DNA of 39,247 bases from Actinoplanes sp. TFC3 (GCF_001553785.1 NZ_LOJP01000002.1:482627-521873), one strand, 5' to 3'; counted from the first letter of the stretch, positions 7,892-15,994 are shown. Made by a program: numbers and translations. The notes: a model not told the origin generated them from the letters alone.

Positions 7892-10800
7892 GGCAGCGAC
7901 CTCTCCCAGCGGGGCGGCTTCGGCTGTTGGCGCGGCGAGTTCTGCGCCGCCGGCTGCGAAGACCGCGCCTCCGAAGCAGACGTCGGCCGCGGGTGAGACT
8001 GCGGTGCAGGCCCGGACTGCACCGGCGACGGCTGGCACTGGGACGACGGGCACCGAGAAGGATGACGCCGCGCCGGCCGCTACCGACTCGAGTGGGACCG
8101 CACCTACCAAGCCGGCAGTGGGTGCCCGAGCGGGCGCCTCCACCAGCAAAGCCGCGCGCAAGAAGGCAGCCAAGGGCCGCCAGCCCGGCGCTACGACCAC
8201 CATGAACCTGGCCGCCGACGGTGCCGACGACAAGCCGGGCAGCGTCGCCGCAACCTCAGCCGCCACCGTGTCCGAAGCGGCGGCGGGCGGGCCCATCACG
8301 TCCGAATTGTCGGTTGAGCCGGACTCGGAGGCAGCAGGCCCGAAGTCGCACGCAGACAAAGCCGACGCTGCAACGAACGCGAGCACCGGCGCGCAGGCCC
8401 CTGGCGAGATCAAGCCCGAGACCGACAGCATTGCCGCGGTAGAAACCGGCGAAGCCCCGGCGGCTGCCTCCGAAGACGCCAAGCCGGCGGAGACGCCGGA
8501 AACATCCGCCGTCAGCGGCACCGATTCGCTCGAGTCGCCGAGCTCAACCGACCTTCCGGACATATACGACAAGTCAGGCGTAGCGTCGACGACCACGGGT
8601 GCACCGTCCGCTTCAAGCGGCGCGAAGAAGTCGGCTACCGCCACCGGCTCGGCCAGCTCCGCAAGCCTCTCTGCCGACGGCGGTGCAGCTCAGTCCGGGG
8701 CCGCTGCGCCGAGTTCCACCAGCGAGCCGAGTTCCACCAGCGAAACGGGCGCTTCGCCTGCTGGCCCCGGTACGACGGACGCCGCCACCTCCGGTTCGAC
8801 CAACGCGGCCATGTCAACCCCGGCCGCCACCTCGGCGAACGCGGACGCGTCGACCGACTCGGCAGACGCGGACGTCTCGTCCAATGCTGCCGCCGCCAGC
8901 GGCGCAGACGCCCCGTCCTCCGCTAACTCGACCGAAACGGCAACCTCCCCGCCGGCCGCTGGCGAGATGGAAGCGGCAACTGCATCCGCGCCCGCCAGCA
9001 CGACGAAAACGACTGCCGGGCCCACCGCCCCCAGCACGAAGGAATCGGCGGCCTCACCCTCGGCCGTCAACAGGACGGAAGCGGCAGCCTCGCCCACAGC
9101 GACTGGCGTCACCGCAACGACAGCCTCGTCCACAGCTCCTGGCACGGCTGACTCCACCGCCTCGGCCACGCCTGCCGGCGCGACGGACTCCCCTGCCCCG
9201 GCTACCGGCGCGGCTGACTCGACAGTCCCAGCCCCGGCTAGCGGCTCGACGGACTCGACAGTCCCAGCCCCGGCTAGCGGCTCGACGGACTCCACCGCCC
9301 CGGCCTCCGACCCGGCGCAGACGGCAACCGGGTCTACGGCCGCCACCGCAACAGGAACGGCGGCCCCGCCCCCGGCCGCTAGCGCGACGGACGCGGCTTC
9401 GTCGACCACAGCCGCCGCAGCCAGCGGGACCACTCCGCCCCCAGATGCCGAGGCGACGCCGTCGACCACCAGCGCGGAGGTACTCGAGGCCAAGTCGGAC
9501 ACCTCGCCGGCAGCCGCTGGCGCCAAACCCAGCGCACCCACCGAAGCCAGCGCGGCCAAGGCAGCCACCTCCCCAGCAGCCGTGAACGCGCCAGAAGCAG
9601 GAGCTCGCACCGCCGTCGGCGAGTCGGACACGGCTACCGCGCCCACCGCGGCCACTCCGTCTACGAACGCCACTTCCGTACCGGACCGCGCAACCACGCC
9701 CAGCGCACCAGGCTCGGCCAAGGAACCAAAGACCGCCGGCGCCAACGTCCAAAAGGCAGCAGCCGGCGCCGACGCGGACAAGAACAAGCCGGGTACGACC
9801 GGCGCCCCAAGCAAGCCGGGCAGCGCCGGCGCCACGAGTAAGCCGGGCACCCCGGACGCCACCAGCAAGCTGAGCACCCCCGACGCCACCAAGGTGATCG
9901 CCGCGGATGAGGGCAAAGCGGCTACCAGCAAGGTGGACACTTCGGACGCCACCAAGGTGTTCGGTCCGGCTGGTGGAGGGGCCACGGGTCGGAACCTGGG
10001 TGATGCGCCGACCAAGGTTGGTGGGGTTACCCGGGTACTTCCTTCGGCCTCGGGGGAGGCTGGGAGCCGGCCGCCGCGGCGGACTATTCCGGGGGCTGGG
10101 GCTGCTGGGCCGGTTTCGGGGGCTCCGGTTTCCGGGGGGCCCGCGGTTGGGCCTTCGAACCGGCCGGCTTGGCAGCCGATGAACTTGCGGCCGCCTTCGG
10201 GTGGGCGGCGGGGGCTCACCGTTTTCGGGGTGACGCTTACTCAGCGGCAGACTGTTATTGGGATCGGCATTCTTGTTCTTTTGCTGCTCCTTCTTGTCTT
10301 CCTCATTCCTCAAGCCTTCGCCGGCGACGACAACAGCGCGGACCAGGCGCCAGGAGCACCGGTTACCAGCGCGGCCGCCGGTACGCAGCCTGCTGATGCG
10401 CAGACAGGTACGAGCCCCGCCGCGTCGCAGCCCGGCGCGGCACCGACGAGCCCGGCAGCAGCCGCACCGGTGCCGAGTGCGGTGAGCAGCGCGCCTCCGA
10501 GCAGCCCTCCGCCTAGTAGCGCCCCGGTAAAGAATGGGTTCAAGGTGCCAGCGGGCTGGTCCTCGTACGGGGATGAAGACACCGGATTCTCCTTTCCTTT
10601 GCCTCCCGGTATGAAGGTGCAGTCCTCGAACCCGAACGAGATGCACTTCCAGGGCAACAATCGGCTGCTGATCATCGCGCAGACCGACAAGCCGCATCCC
10701 GACCCGATGGCGGACTGGAAGCAGCAGGAAGCCAGCCGTTCCGGCGGGACTTACACGAACTATTCGCGGATCAAACTGGCATCCGTGGACTACTTCCAGA

Positions 10801-10982
10801 AGGCCGTGGACTGGGAGTTCCTGTACACCACGCGCAGCGGCAACGATCAGCACGCCGTGAAGCGGAACTTCCTGACCAGCCCCAAGAAGGCGTACAGCAT
10901 CAACTGGTACACCTCGCCGGGAGACTGGGACGCTGCTCAGAAGGACTTGAAGGTCATCTACGACGGGTTCAAGCCTCTTTAG
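7449..10982 (+). CDS. Ala/Ser/Thr/Pro-rich membrane protein, probably a Ser/Thr kinase lacking its kinase domain
   Basis: The reading frame is open for up to 1177 residues, but no convincing start exists. The TTG at 7449 lies inside GH16 coding sequence; the first plausible in-frame codons are GTG 7590 and ATG 7746, both with poor ribosome sites. About 900 residues are low-complexity Ala/Ser/Thr/Pro. Then comes one membrane helix (VIGIGILVLLLLLLVFLIP, about 935-953), a second linker, and a folded C-terminal domain (about 1035-1177) beginning FKVPAGWSSYGDEDTGFSFP and ending VIYDGFKPL. That domain is common on the outside of actinobacterial Ser/Thr kinases. Before the helix are repeated D-[AP]-T-K-V and TRVL motifs, like those in the kinase at 23908. 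The kinase domain is missing. It is best read as the 3' part of a kinase gene joined to GH16; a genuine stand-alone protein is possible. Confidence 0.6.
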   Translation: MPPAAAAATRPTRRPPGRATPPGRAQATPPSPENPQGRPIFTPGKATVGRAPRPADTPHRTDTPKTPLDATKIDAPAIDNISGTSKAPHQPERPALDATMRGAGSVLGSFTAAEVAAARRRSSTQQPPAQPSAPAAAISPGGSVSAPRAATSPSGAASAVGAASSAPPAAKTAPPKQTSAAGETAVQARTAPATAGTGTTGTEKDDAAPAATDSSGTAPTKPAVGARAGASTSKAARKKAAKGRQPGATTTMNLAADGADDKPGSVAATSAATVSEAAAGGPITSELSVEPDSEAAGPKSHADKADAATNASTGAQAPGEIKPETDSIAAVETGEAPAAASEDAKPAETPETSAVSGTDSLESPSSTDLPDIYDKSGVASTTTGAPSASSGAKKSATATGSASSASLSADGGAAQSGAAAPSSTSEPSSTSETGASPAGPGTTDAATSGSTNAAMSTPAATSANADASTDSADADVSSNAAAASGADAPSSANSTETATSPPAAGEMEAATASAPASTTKTTAGPTAPSTKESAASPSAVNRTEAAASPTATGVTATTASSTAPGTADSTASATPAGATDSPAPATGAADSTVPAPASGSTDSTVPAPASGSTDSTAPASDPAQTATGSTAATATGTAAPPPAASATDAASSTTAAAASGTTPPPDAEATPSTTSAEVLEAKSDTSPAAAGAKPSAPTEASAAKAATSPAAVNAPEAGARTAVGESDTATAPTAATPSTNATSVPDRATTPSAPGSAKEPKTAGANVQKAAAGADADKNKPGTTGAPSKPGSAGATSKPGTPDATSKLSTPDATKVIAADEGKAATSKVDTSDATKVFGPAGGGATGRNLGDAPTKVGGVTRVLPSASGEAGSRPPRRTIPGAGAAGPVSGAPVSGGPAVGPSNRPAWQPMNLRPPSGGRRGLTVFGVTLTQRQTVIGIGILVLLLLLLVFLIPQAFAGDDNSADQAPGAPVTSAAAGTQPADAQTGTSPAASQPGAAPTSPAAAAPVPSAVSSAPPSSPPPSSAPVKNGFKVPAGWSSYGDEDTGFSFPLPPGMKVQSSNPNEMHFQGNNRLLIIAQTDKPHPDPMADWKQQEASRSGGTYTNYSRIKLASVDYFQKAVDWEFLYTTRSGNDQHAVKRNFLTSPKKAYSINWYTSPGDWDAAQKDLKVIYDGFKPL
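8708..8743 (+). repeat. 18-bp perfect tandem duplication
   Basis: Two adjacent copies, 8708-8725 and 8726-8743, encode the peptide unit PSSTSE twice within the disordered region. The number of copies may vary between strains. Confidence 0.8.
9216..9287 (+). repeat. 36-bp perfect tandem duplication
   Basis: Two identical 36-bp units, 9216-9251 and 9252-9287, encode DSTVPAPASGST twice, and the first five bases of a third unit follow. The lack of any mismatch points to a recent duplication in the low-complexity coding region. Confidence 0.85.
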
Positions 10983-11050
10983 CCCGTTCGCCGTGCATGA
11001 CGTGAGGAGGGTTCGGGTATCTCACCGTCGACCACGGATGGAGGCACCCG

Positions 11051-11260
11051 ATGAATCGCCGGCACGGCAGCAAGCCAGCCCTTGCCCTGTGGATGCTCGT
11101 CGCGATCGCCGATGTGGCGCTGGTCGCGGCCGCTGCTGGGCCCACGCTGACGCTACTCACGGTCGCGGGCGCTGCACTGCTGGCCACCGTCGCGGCGGCC
11201 ACGCTGATCCTCCAGCGCCGCAGCGCCCAGGAAACCCAGCCCCTGCGCCGCCGAGCCTGA
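11051..11260 (+). CDS. Small two-helix membrane protein, hypothetical
   Basis: A 69-residue protein. The basic N-terminus MNRRHGSK is followed by two hydrophobic stretches, about residues 10-29 (ALWMLVAIADVALVAAAAG) and 31-53, then an Arg-rich tail QRRSAQETQPLRRRA that would be cytoplasmic. GGAGG stands six bases before the ATG, so translation is likely. No family is recognised. It stands alone between the kinase-like 3' fragment and the ABC-ATPase remnant, with no operon partner. Confidence 0.6.
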   Translation: MNRRHGSKPALALWMLVAIADVALVAAAAGPTLTLLTVAGAALLATVAAATLILQRRSAQETQPLRRRA

Positions 11261-11331
11261 ACCACCGCACCGGAAGGCCGCCGCACCGGGAAAGCGCGCA
11301 CGAAAGCCGAACCGCAGCGCCGAGCAAACCC

Positions 11332-11583
11332 CTACCGAATGCGAACTCGCTGAGGGCGAAGCTGGAAAGGATCCGGCCGGCTCGGCAACGGGCGGCCGCT
11401 TTGCTCATTCCGTACAGCCGGGTGGCGAGTTCCGTACAGCCGGGTGGCGAGAATCCGCAGCGTAGTGGTCTTGCCGGCACCGTTCGGGCCGAGAAAGTCG
11501 GAGATCTCGCCCTCGTCCATGGTCAGCCTGACGCCGCCTTGCCGGGTGGTGAAGGATTTTCGCAGGTCACGGGTCTCGATCAT
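11332..11583 (-). pseudogene. N-terminal remnant of an ABC transporter ATPase
   Basis: The translation starts MIETRDLRKSF, then DEGEISDFLGPNGAGKTTTL, i.e. a Walker A motif GPNGAGKTT at about residues 32-40. It then loses similarity after ILATRLYG and ends in Arg/Pro-rich residues. It resembles the first 50-60 residues of DrrA-type drug-export ATPases. The usual spacer between the first strand and DEGEI is shortened. Walker B, the LSGGQ signature and the H-loop are absent. At 83 residues against about 310 for the family it cannot be functional. A 22-bp perfect tandem duplication (11408-11451) lies where similarity stops, suggesting replication slippage or deletion there. Confidence 0.7.
11408..11451. 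repeat. 22-bp perfect tandem duplication
   Basis: Copies at 11408-11429 and 11430-11451 are identical and directly adjacent. Each begins TTCCGTACAGCCGG. They lie at the break point of the ABC-ATPase remnant. Confidence 0.85.
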
Positions 11584-11605
11584 GCGCTCCCCCGAACGGG
11601 CCCGC

Positions 11606-11611
11606 TAATGT
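11606..11611 (+). promoter_or_regulatory. -10 box for a leaderless carboxylase transcript
   Basis: TAATGT ends six bases before GTG 11618. There is no Shine-Dalgarno, so transcription probably begins on the start codon. Confidence 0.5.
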
Positions 11612-11617
11612 CGACTT

Positions 11618-13366
11618 GTGCAGAAGGTTTTGATCGCCAACCGGGGCGAGATCGCCGTGCGTGTCATCCGGGCCTGCAAGGACGCGGGCCTGGCCAGTGT
11701 CGCAGTCTATGCCGACAGCGACCGCGACGCGTTACCCGCGCGCTTAGCCGACGAAGCCCATGCCCTTGACGGCGACACCGCAGCCGACACCTATTTGCGC
11801 ATCGACAAGCTCATCGACGTGGCCACCCGAAGCGGCGCCGACGCCGTGCATCCCGGGTACGGGTTCCTCAGCGAGAACGCCGACTTCGCCCAGGCCGTGA
11901 TCGACGCGGGCCTGACCTGGATCGGGCCGGCGCCGCAGGCCATCCGCGATCTCGGGGACAAGGTGACCGCCCGGCACATCGCCCAGCGAGCGGGCGCACC
12001 GCTGGTGCCGGGCACCTCCGAACCGGTTGCCGAAGCCAGCGAGATCATCGCGTTCGCCAAGGAGCACGGGCTCCCGGTGGCGATCAAGGCTGCCTTCGGC
12101 GGGGGCGGGCGAGGACTGAAAGTTGCACGTACGGTCGAAGAAATTCCGGCGCTCTTCGAATCTGCCACCCGGGAAGCGGTGGCGGCTTTCGGACGCGGGG
12201 AGTGCTTCGTCGAGCGCTACCTCGATCGGCCCCGGCACGTGGAGGCGCAGGTCCTGGCCGACACGCACGGCACCGTCATCGTGGTGGGGACCCGCGACTG
12301 CTCACTGCAGCGCCGGCACCAGAAGCTGGTCGAGGAGGCGCCGGCCCCGTTCCTCAGCTCTGAGCAGCGCCAACGCATCCACACCAGCGCCAAGGCCATC
12401 TGCCGCGAGGCCGGTTATCACGGCGCCGGGACGGTGGAGTACCTGGTCGGGCAGGACGGCACGATCTCGTTCCTGGAGGTCAACACGCGGCTGCAGGTCG
12501 AGCACCCGGTCAGCGAGGAGACCACCGGATTGGACCTGGTCCGCGAGCAGTTCCGCATCGCTGCGGGCGAACCACTGGCGATCTCCGAGGATCCCGTGCC
12601 GCGCGGCCACGCTATCGAATTCCGGATCAACGGCGAGGACGCGGGCCGCAACTTTCTGCCCGCTCCCGGAATTATCACCCTCTTGACCTGGCCATCCGGC
12701 CCGGGCGTGCGAGTCGACTCGGGGGTCGAGGCCGGCGACGTCATCGGCGGCAACTTCGACTCCATGCTCGCCAAGATCATCGTTATCGGCGCCACCCGGA
12801 CCGAGGCGCTGGAGCGGGCCCGCAGGGTGCTCGACGAGACGACCATCGAGGGCCTCGCCACCGTCCTGCCGTTCCACCGAGCCGTCGTGCGCGACCCGGC
12901 GTTCGTCGGCTTCAGCGTGCACACCCGCTGGATCGAAACCGAGTGGAACAACACCGTCGAGCCGTTCGCGCAGGTCGCGGCCGCCGCCCCGAAGGCCGCC
13001 GAACGCGAGACCATCGTGGTCGAGGTCGGCGGAAAGCGCCTCGAGGTCAAACTCCCGGCGAACCTCTCATCCGGTACGCCCCAAGCACCCCAACCCCGCC
13101 GGCGCACAACAGACAAGTCCTCGGCAGCCGCGCCCGCCGGAGCCGCCGCGCTCACCGCCCCCATGCAGGGCACCATCGTCAAGGTCGCCGCAGCCGACGG
13201 CGACACCGTGGCGAAGGGCGACGTCATCGTGGTCGTAGAAGCCATGAAGATGGAGCAGCCTCTGCACGCCCACCGCGCCGGGGTCGTCAACGGCCTGGCG
13301 GTCGAGGTAGGCGCCACCATCACCGCAGGCACCACCATCTGCACCATCGACGAACAAGGTGGATAG
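11618..13366 (+). CDS. Acyl-CoA carboxylase biotin subunit (biotin carboxylase + BCCP)
   Basis: A 582-residue alpha subunit of an acetyl-/propionyl-CoA carboxylase. The biotin carboxylase part begins QKVLIANRGEIAVRVIRAC, carries the ATP-grasp glycine loop AAFGGGGRGLK (about residues 158-168), and has FLEVNTRLQVEHPVSEE with the catalytic region near residues 285-305. A linker rich in Ala/Pro leads to the C-terminal biotinyl domain with EAMKMEQP, biotin attachment at about Lys544. The enzyme carboxylates biotin with bicarbonate and ATP and passes the carboxyl group to a separate beta subunit. No accD/pccB gene lies beside it here, so its partner is elsewhere. It starts at GTG 11618, apparently leaderless. 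A strong hairpin follows the stop. Confidence 0.92.
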   Translation: MQKVLIANRGEIAVRVIRACKDAGLASVAVYADSDRDALPARLADEAHALDGDTAADTYLRIDKLIDVATRSGADAVHPGYGFLSENADFAQAVIDAGLTWIGPAPQAIRDLGDKVTARHIAQRAGAPLVPGTSEPVAEASEIIAFAKEHGLPVAIKAAFGGGGRGLKVARTVEEIPALFESATREAVAAFGRGECFVERYLDRPRHVEAQVLADTHGTVIVVGTRDCSLQRRHQKLVEEAPAPFLSSEQRQRIHTSAKAICREAGYHGAGTVEYLVGQDGTISFLEVNTRLQVEHPVSEETTGLDLVREQFRIAAGEPLAISEDPVPRGHAIEFRINGEDAGRNFLPAPGIITLLTWPSGPGVRVDSGVEAGDVIGGNFDSMLAKIIVIGATRTEALERARRVLDETTIEGLATVLPFHRAVVRDPAFVGFSVHTRWIETEWNNTVEPFAQVAAAAPKAAERETIVVEVGGKRLEVKLPANLSSGTPQAPQPRRRTTDKSSAAAPAGAAALTAPMQGTIVKVAAADGDTVAKGDVIVVVEAMKMEQPLHAHRAGVVNGLAVEVGATITAGTTICTIDEQGG

Positions 13367-13385
13367 ACGACCAAGCCCGTAAGGG

Positions 13386-13418
13386 CGGGCCGCCGGTACG
13401 GGACCTACCGACGGCCCG
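13386..13418 (+). terminator. Hairpin terminator after the carboxylase gene
   Basis: Arms 13386-13398 and 13406-13418 pair over 13 positions with one C/A mismatch (13393/13411), enclosing a 7-base loop. The hairpin begins 20 bases after the stop. There is no U-tract, as is common for high-GC actinobacterial terminators. Confidence 0.6.
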
Positions 13419-13520
13419 GGCGCACGCATCCGGCGGCTCCGGCTTGCCTGGGGAGCACGGACGGGCGCCGCTGGCCCGCAACACCGAGAACGGGGGACCC
13501 AGTGTTCCGGGACTGCTACC

Positions 13521-13602
13521 ACGGTACGCGCGCGGTGGCCCCGCCAGAAAGACGGGCTGAAACGGTACGCGGGCGGTGGCCCCGCCAGAAAGACGGGCCG
13601 AA
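13521..13602. repeat. Two 41-bp direct repeats
   Basis: Units 13521-13561 and 13562-13602 differ at two positions only. Each begins ACGGTACGCG and carries GGTGGCCCCGCCAGAAAGAC. Within each unit GGCCC and its complement around CCAGAAAG can form a short stem. Reverse-strand translation gives repeated SFWRGHRPRTV-like peptides, the sort of spurious ORF seen over interspersed intergenic repeats. Confidence 0.75.
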
Positions 13603-13643
13603 TACGACAGAAACCAGACGCGCGTCTTGATCCCACGCGGCCG

Positions 13644-13689
13644 GATCAGGCCGTACCGTGGCGGGCATCACCGTTAGCTGGGCCTGATC
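13644..13689. repeat. 9-bp inverted repeat, 28-bp spacer
   Basis: GATCAGGCC at 13644-13652 is the exact reverse complement of GGCCTGATC at 13681-13689. It could be a regulator site or an RNA stem upstream of the DedA gene. No function is known. Confidence 0.5.
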
Positions 13690-13726
13690 AAGGTTCATGC
13701 TGGACTCAGCCCATTCTCAGGTGCGC

Positions 13727-13744
13727 CCCCGGAGAATTCCGGGG
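13727..13744 (+). promoter_or_regulatory. Short hairpin before the DedA start
   Basis: CCCCGGA (13727-13733) pairs with TCCGGGG (13738-13744) around a GAAT loop. It ends 16 bases before GTG 13761 and could affect translation of the downstream gene. Confidence 0.35.
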
Positions 13745-13760
13745 ACCCTGGAGCCGTGAG

Positions 13761-14534
13761 GTGGCCGACCCGATGACCGATCTGTTGACCGTGATGGCAA
13801 CACCGGTGTGGGCGTACCTTGCCATTTTCGGTTTCCTGGCCGTTGATGCCCTGGTCCCCATCATGCCGATCCAGGTCATCATGATCACTTCGGGCGCGTT
13901 GACCGTTTACGGCAACCTCAACCTCGCCCTGGTCATCGCCATCGGCGCGCTGGGCATGTTCACCGGCGACTCCATCGCCTTCGTGCTCGGCCGCTCGGCC
14001 GGCGGGCACTGGGTCAGCGGCCGCCTCGCCGCGCTGCGCCAGCGGTTCATGTCCCGCGAGCACAGCGCCCCCAAGGAACAGTCGAAGACCAAGCGCGCCG
14101 CCGAGCGGTTCACCCGGGGCCTGCGCAAACCGGGCCCGCTGGTGCTCCTGCTCTGCCGCTTCGTTCCGGGCGGGCGCATGGCCGCGGGCTATCACGCCGG
14201 GCGCAGTGGCTACCCCATCAAGCTTTTCATCCTGTACGACGGGGGCGCCGCCCTCGCCTGGGCAACCTATGGCGGCCTGGTCGGCCACGTCGGCGGCACG
14301 GCGATCACGCAATCCGCGTGGCGGTTGTTCGCCATCGCCGCCACCGCCGCCATCGTCTTCGGCACCGCGGGCTGGATCCTGGCCCTCTTCGGCGGCCGCA
14401 AGGACGCCGACCACGCCGACGATACCGAGCACGCCGGGGGCACCCAGCACGCCAAGAGCACCGGGCGCGCCGGCAACGATGCGGCCGCCGAGGACGAGCG
14501 GGTCCCGGACGCCCCGGCTCACCAGGCGCCCTGA
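13761..14534 (+). CDS. DedA-family membrane protein
   Basis: A 257-residue integral membrane protein of the DedA/VTT (SNARE-associated) family, whose members act in lipid scrambling or undecaprenyl-phosphate recycling and in membrane potential homeostasis. Hydrophobic segments lie near residues 12-35, 48-70, 125-150, 165-185 and 190-210. The family signature is visible as LVLLLCRFVPGGRMAAGYHAG, an R-x-x-P-G-x-R arrangement, followed by a Gly-rich amphipathic stretch. The C-terminal 45 residues are hydrophilic and rich in D, H, A and T, probably cytoplasmic and disordered. Start GTG 13761 has GGAG seven bases upstream; ATG 13773 is an alternative. It is convergent with lpdA. Confidence 0.85.
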   Translation: MADPMTDLLTVMATPVWAYLAIFGFLAVDALVPIMPIQVIMITSGALTVYGNLNLALVIAIGALGMFTGDSIAFVLGRSAGGHWVSGRLAALRQRFMSREHSAPKEQSKTKRAAERFTRGLRKPGPLVLLLCRFVPGGRMAAGYHAGRSGYPIKLFILYDGGAALAWATYGGLVGHVGGTAITQSAWRLFAIAATAAIVFGTAGWILALFGGRKDADHADDTEHAGGTQHAKSTGRAGNDAAAEDERVPDAPAHQAP

Positions 14535-14552
14535 ACCCCCGCGGAGAGCGGC

Positions 14553-15953
14553 TTACTGCAGCTCGTGCTGCATCAACTGCCGGGCGGCCTCGGCGATGGA
14601 CCCGGACAGCGACGGATAGATCGTGATCGTGTGGGCCAACTGGTCGACCGTCAGGTTGTTCTCGATCGCCATCGTGATCGGCAGGATCAGCTCGCTGGCC
14701 TTGGGTGCCACCACCACGCCACCGACGATCTGACCGGTGGCCGGGCGGCAGAACAGCTTGACGAACCCGTCGCGGAGACCGGCCATCTTGGCCCGGGCGT
14801 TGCCGGTCAGCGGGAGCATCACCTGCCGGGCCGGGATCTTCCCCTGGTCCACGTCGTTCTGCGAGACGCCAACGGTGGCCAGCTCGGGGTCGGTGAACAC
14901 GTTGGCGGACACCGTACGCAGCCGCAGCGGCGCCACCGCCTCACCCATGGCGTGCCAGATGGCGATCCGGCCCTGCATGGCGGCGACGCTGGCCAGCGGC
15001 AGCACGCCGGTGCAGTCGCCGGCCGCGTAGATGCCGGGCACGTTGGTGCGTGACACCCGGTCGACTGTCACGTAGCCACCCTGGGCGATGTCGACGCCGT
15101 ACTCGCGCAGCCCCAGCTCGGCGGTGTTGGGCACGGCACCCACGGCCATCAGCGCGTGCGAGCCGGTCACCGTGCGGCCATCCGACAACGTGACCAGCAC
15201 CCCGTCGCCGGTGTTGACCACGGAGTCGGCGCGGGACTGGTTGAGGATGGTCATGCCGCGGTCGCGGAACACGCGCTCGATGGCCATGGCGGCGTCGGCG
15301 TCCTCGTGGGGCATGACGCGTTCGCGGCTGGAGACCAGGGTCACCGGCACACCCATGGCCAGGTAGGAGCTGGCGAACTCGGCGCCGGTGACACCGGAGC
15401 CGATGACGATCAGGTGCTCGGGGAGCTCGGTGAGGTCGTACACCTGGCGCCAGTCCAGGATGCGCTGACCGTCGGGCACGGCGCTGGCCAGCACGCGGGG
15501 GGTGGCGCCGGTGGCCAGCAGCACGGTGTCGGCGTCGAGGGCGTACGGGCTGCCCTCGTGCGGGGTGATCAGCACCTGGTGGGTGTGGCCGAGGGTGTCC
15601 TCGCCGAGCCGGGCACTGCCGTGCACCACGTCCACGCCGGACTTCACGAGCTTGGCCAGGATGTCGGCGGACTGGGCCAGCGCCAGGCTCTTGACCCGCT
15701 CGTTGACCGCCTTGGCGTCCACCGTGACCGCGTCGAGCCCGGCCGAGCGGATGCCGAAGCGCTCGTTGTGCCGGTAGCCGGTGACGATCTCCGAGCTGGC
15801 GATGAACGTCTTTGACGGTACGCAGTCGGAGAGCACGCACGCGCCGCCCGCCCCTTCGGCCTCGACGAGGGTCACGTCCGCGTCGAGCTGGGCTGCGACG
15901 AGCGCCGCCTCGTACCCGCCCGGCCCACCGCCGATGATCACGATCCGGCTCAC
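14553..15953 (-). CDS. lpdA: LpdA-type NAD(P)H-quinone dehydrogenase flavoprotein
   Basis: A 466-residue pyridine nucleotide-disulfide oxidoreductase. The N-terminal FAD motif is IVIIGGGPGGYEAA. The redox cysteines C39 and C44 are in GGACVLSDCVPSKTF, the form typical of Mycobacterium tuberculosis LpdA (Rv3303c) rather than the lipoamide dehydrogenase GGTCLNVGC. The NAD domain is around VIGSGVTGAEFA, with a second FAD motif at GIYAAGDCTG. The C-terminal active site, normally HxHPTxxE, reads TITIYPSLSGSIAE: the base histidine is replaced by Tyr. This supports quinone reduction, with loss of true lipoamide dehydrogenase activity (inference from family knowledge). Start GTG 15953 has a perfect AGGAGG nine bases upstream. 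It is divergent from the GGCT-like gene. Confidence 0.88.
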   Translation of the reverse strand: MSRIVIIGGGPGGYEAALVAAQLDADVTLVEAEGAGGACVLSDCVPSKTFIASSEIVTGYRHNERFGIRSAGLDAVTVDAKAVNERVKSLALAQSADILAKLVKSGVDVVHGSARLGEDTLGHTHQVLITPHEGSPYALDADTVLLATGATPRVLASAVPDGQRILDWRQVYDLTELPEHLIVIGSGVTGAEFASSYLAMGVPVTLVSSRERVMPHEDADAAMAIERVFRDRGMTILNQSRADSVVNTGDGVLVTLSDGRTVTGSHALMAVGAVPNTAELGLREYGVDIAQGGYVTVDRVSRTNVPGIYAAGDCTGVLPLASVAAMQGRIAIWHAMGEAVAPLRLRTVSANVFTDPELATVGVSQNDVDQGKIPARQVMLPLTGNARAKMAGLRDGFVKLFCRPATGQIVGGVVVAPKASELILPITMAIENNLTVDQLAHTITIYPSLSGSIAEAARQLMQHELQ

Positions 15954-15994
15954 GACTTGCGACCTCCTAGGACTGGCGGGCCCACGGCCCCGGC

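Larger units (their letters stand above)
11261..11617. other. Gene-poor stretch with decayed ABC-ATPase sequence
   Basis: No intact gene lies here. Bases 11332-11583 contain a reverse-strand ABC-ATPase remnant, 11408-11451 a 22-bp tandem duplication, and 11606-11611 the -10 box of the carboxylase gene. Nothing was recognised in 11261-11331. Confidence 0.6.
13367..13760. other. 394-bp repeat-rich intergenic region
   Basis: No coding sequence is convincing. In order it holds the terminator hairpin (13386-13418), a tandem pair of 41-bp repeats (13521-13602), a long-spaced inverted repeat (13644-13652 with 13681-13689), and a 7-bp hairpin (13727-13744) just before the DedA start. Confidence 0.7.

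Noticed and set aside
8690..10853. Long - strand open frames (509 and 599 codons) opposite the Ala/Ser/Thr-rich region
   Set aside because: The low-complexity GC-rich DNA is open in several frames. Only the + strand frame leads into a membrane helix and a folded domain.
13521..13602. Possible CRISPR array
   Set aside because: There are only two 41-bp units, directly adjacent with no spacer, and no cas gene nearby.
13067..13698. Small - strand ORFs over the 41-bp repeats
   Set aside because: They arise from the repeats (SFWRGHRPRTV-like peptides) and overlap the biotin carboxylase 3' end without a ribosome site.
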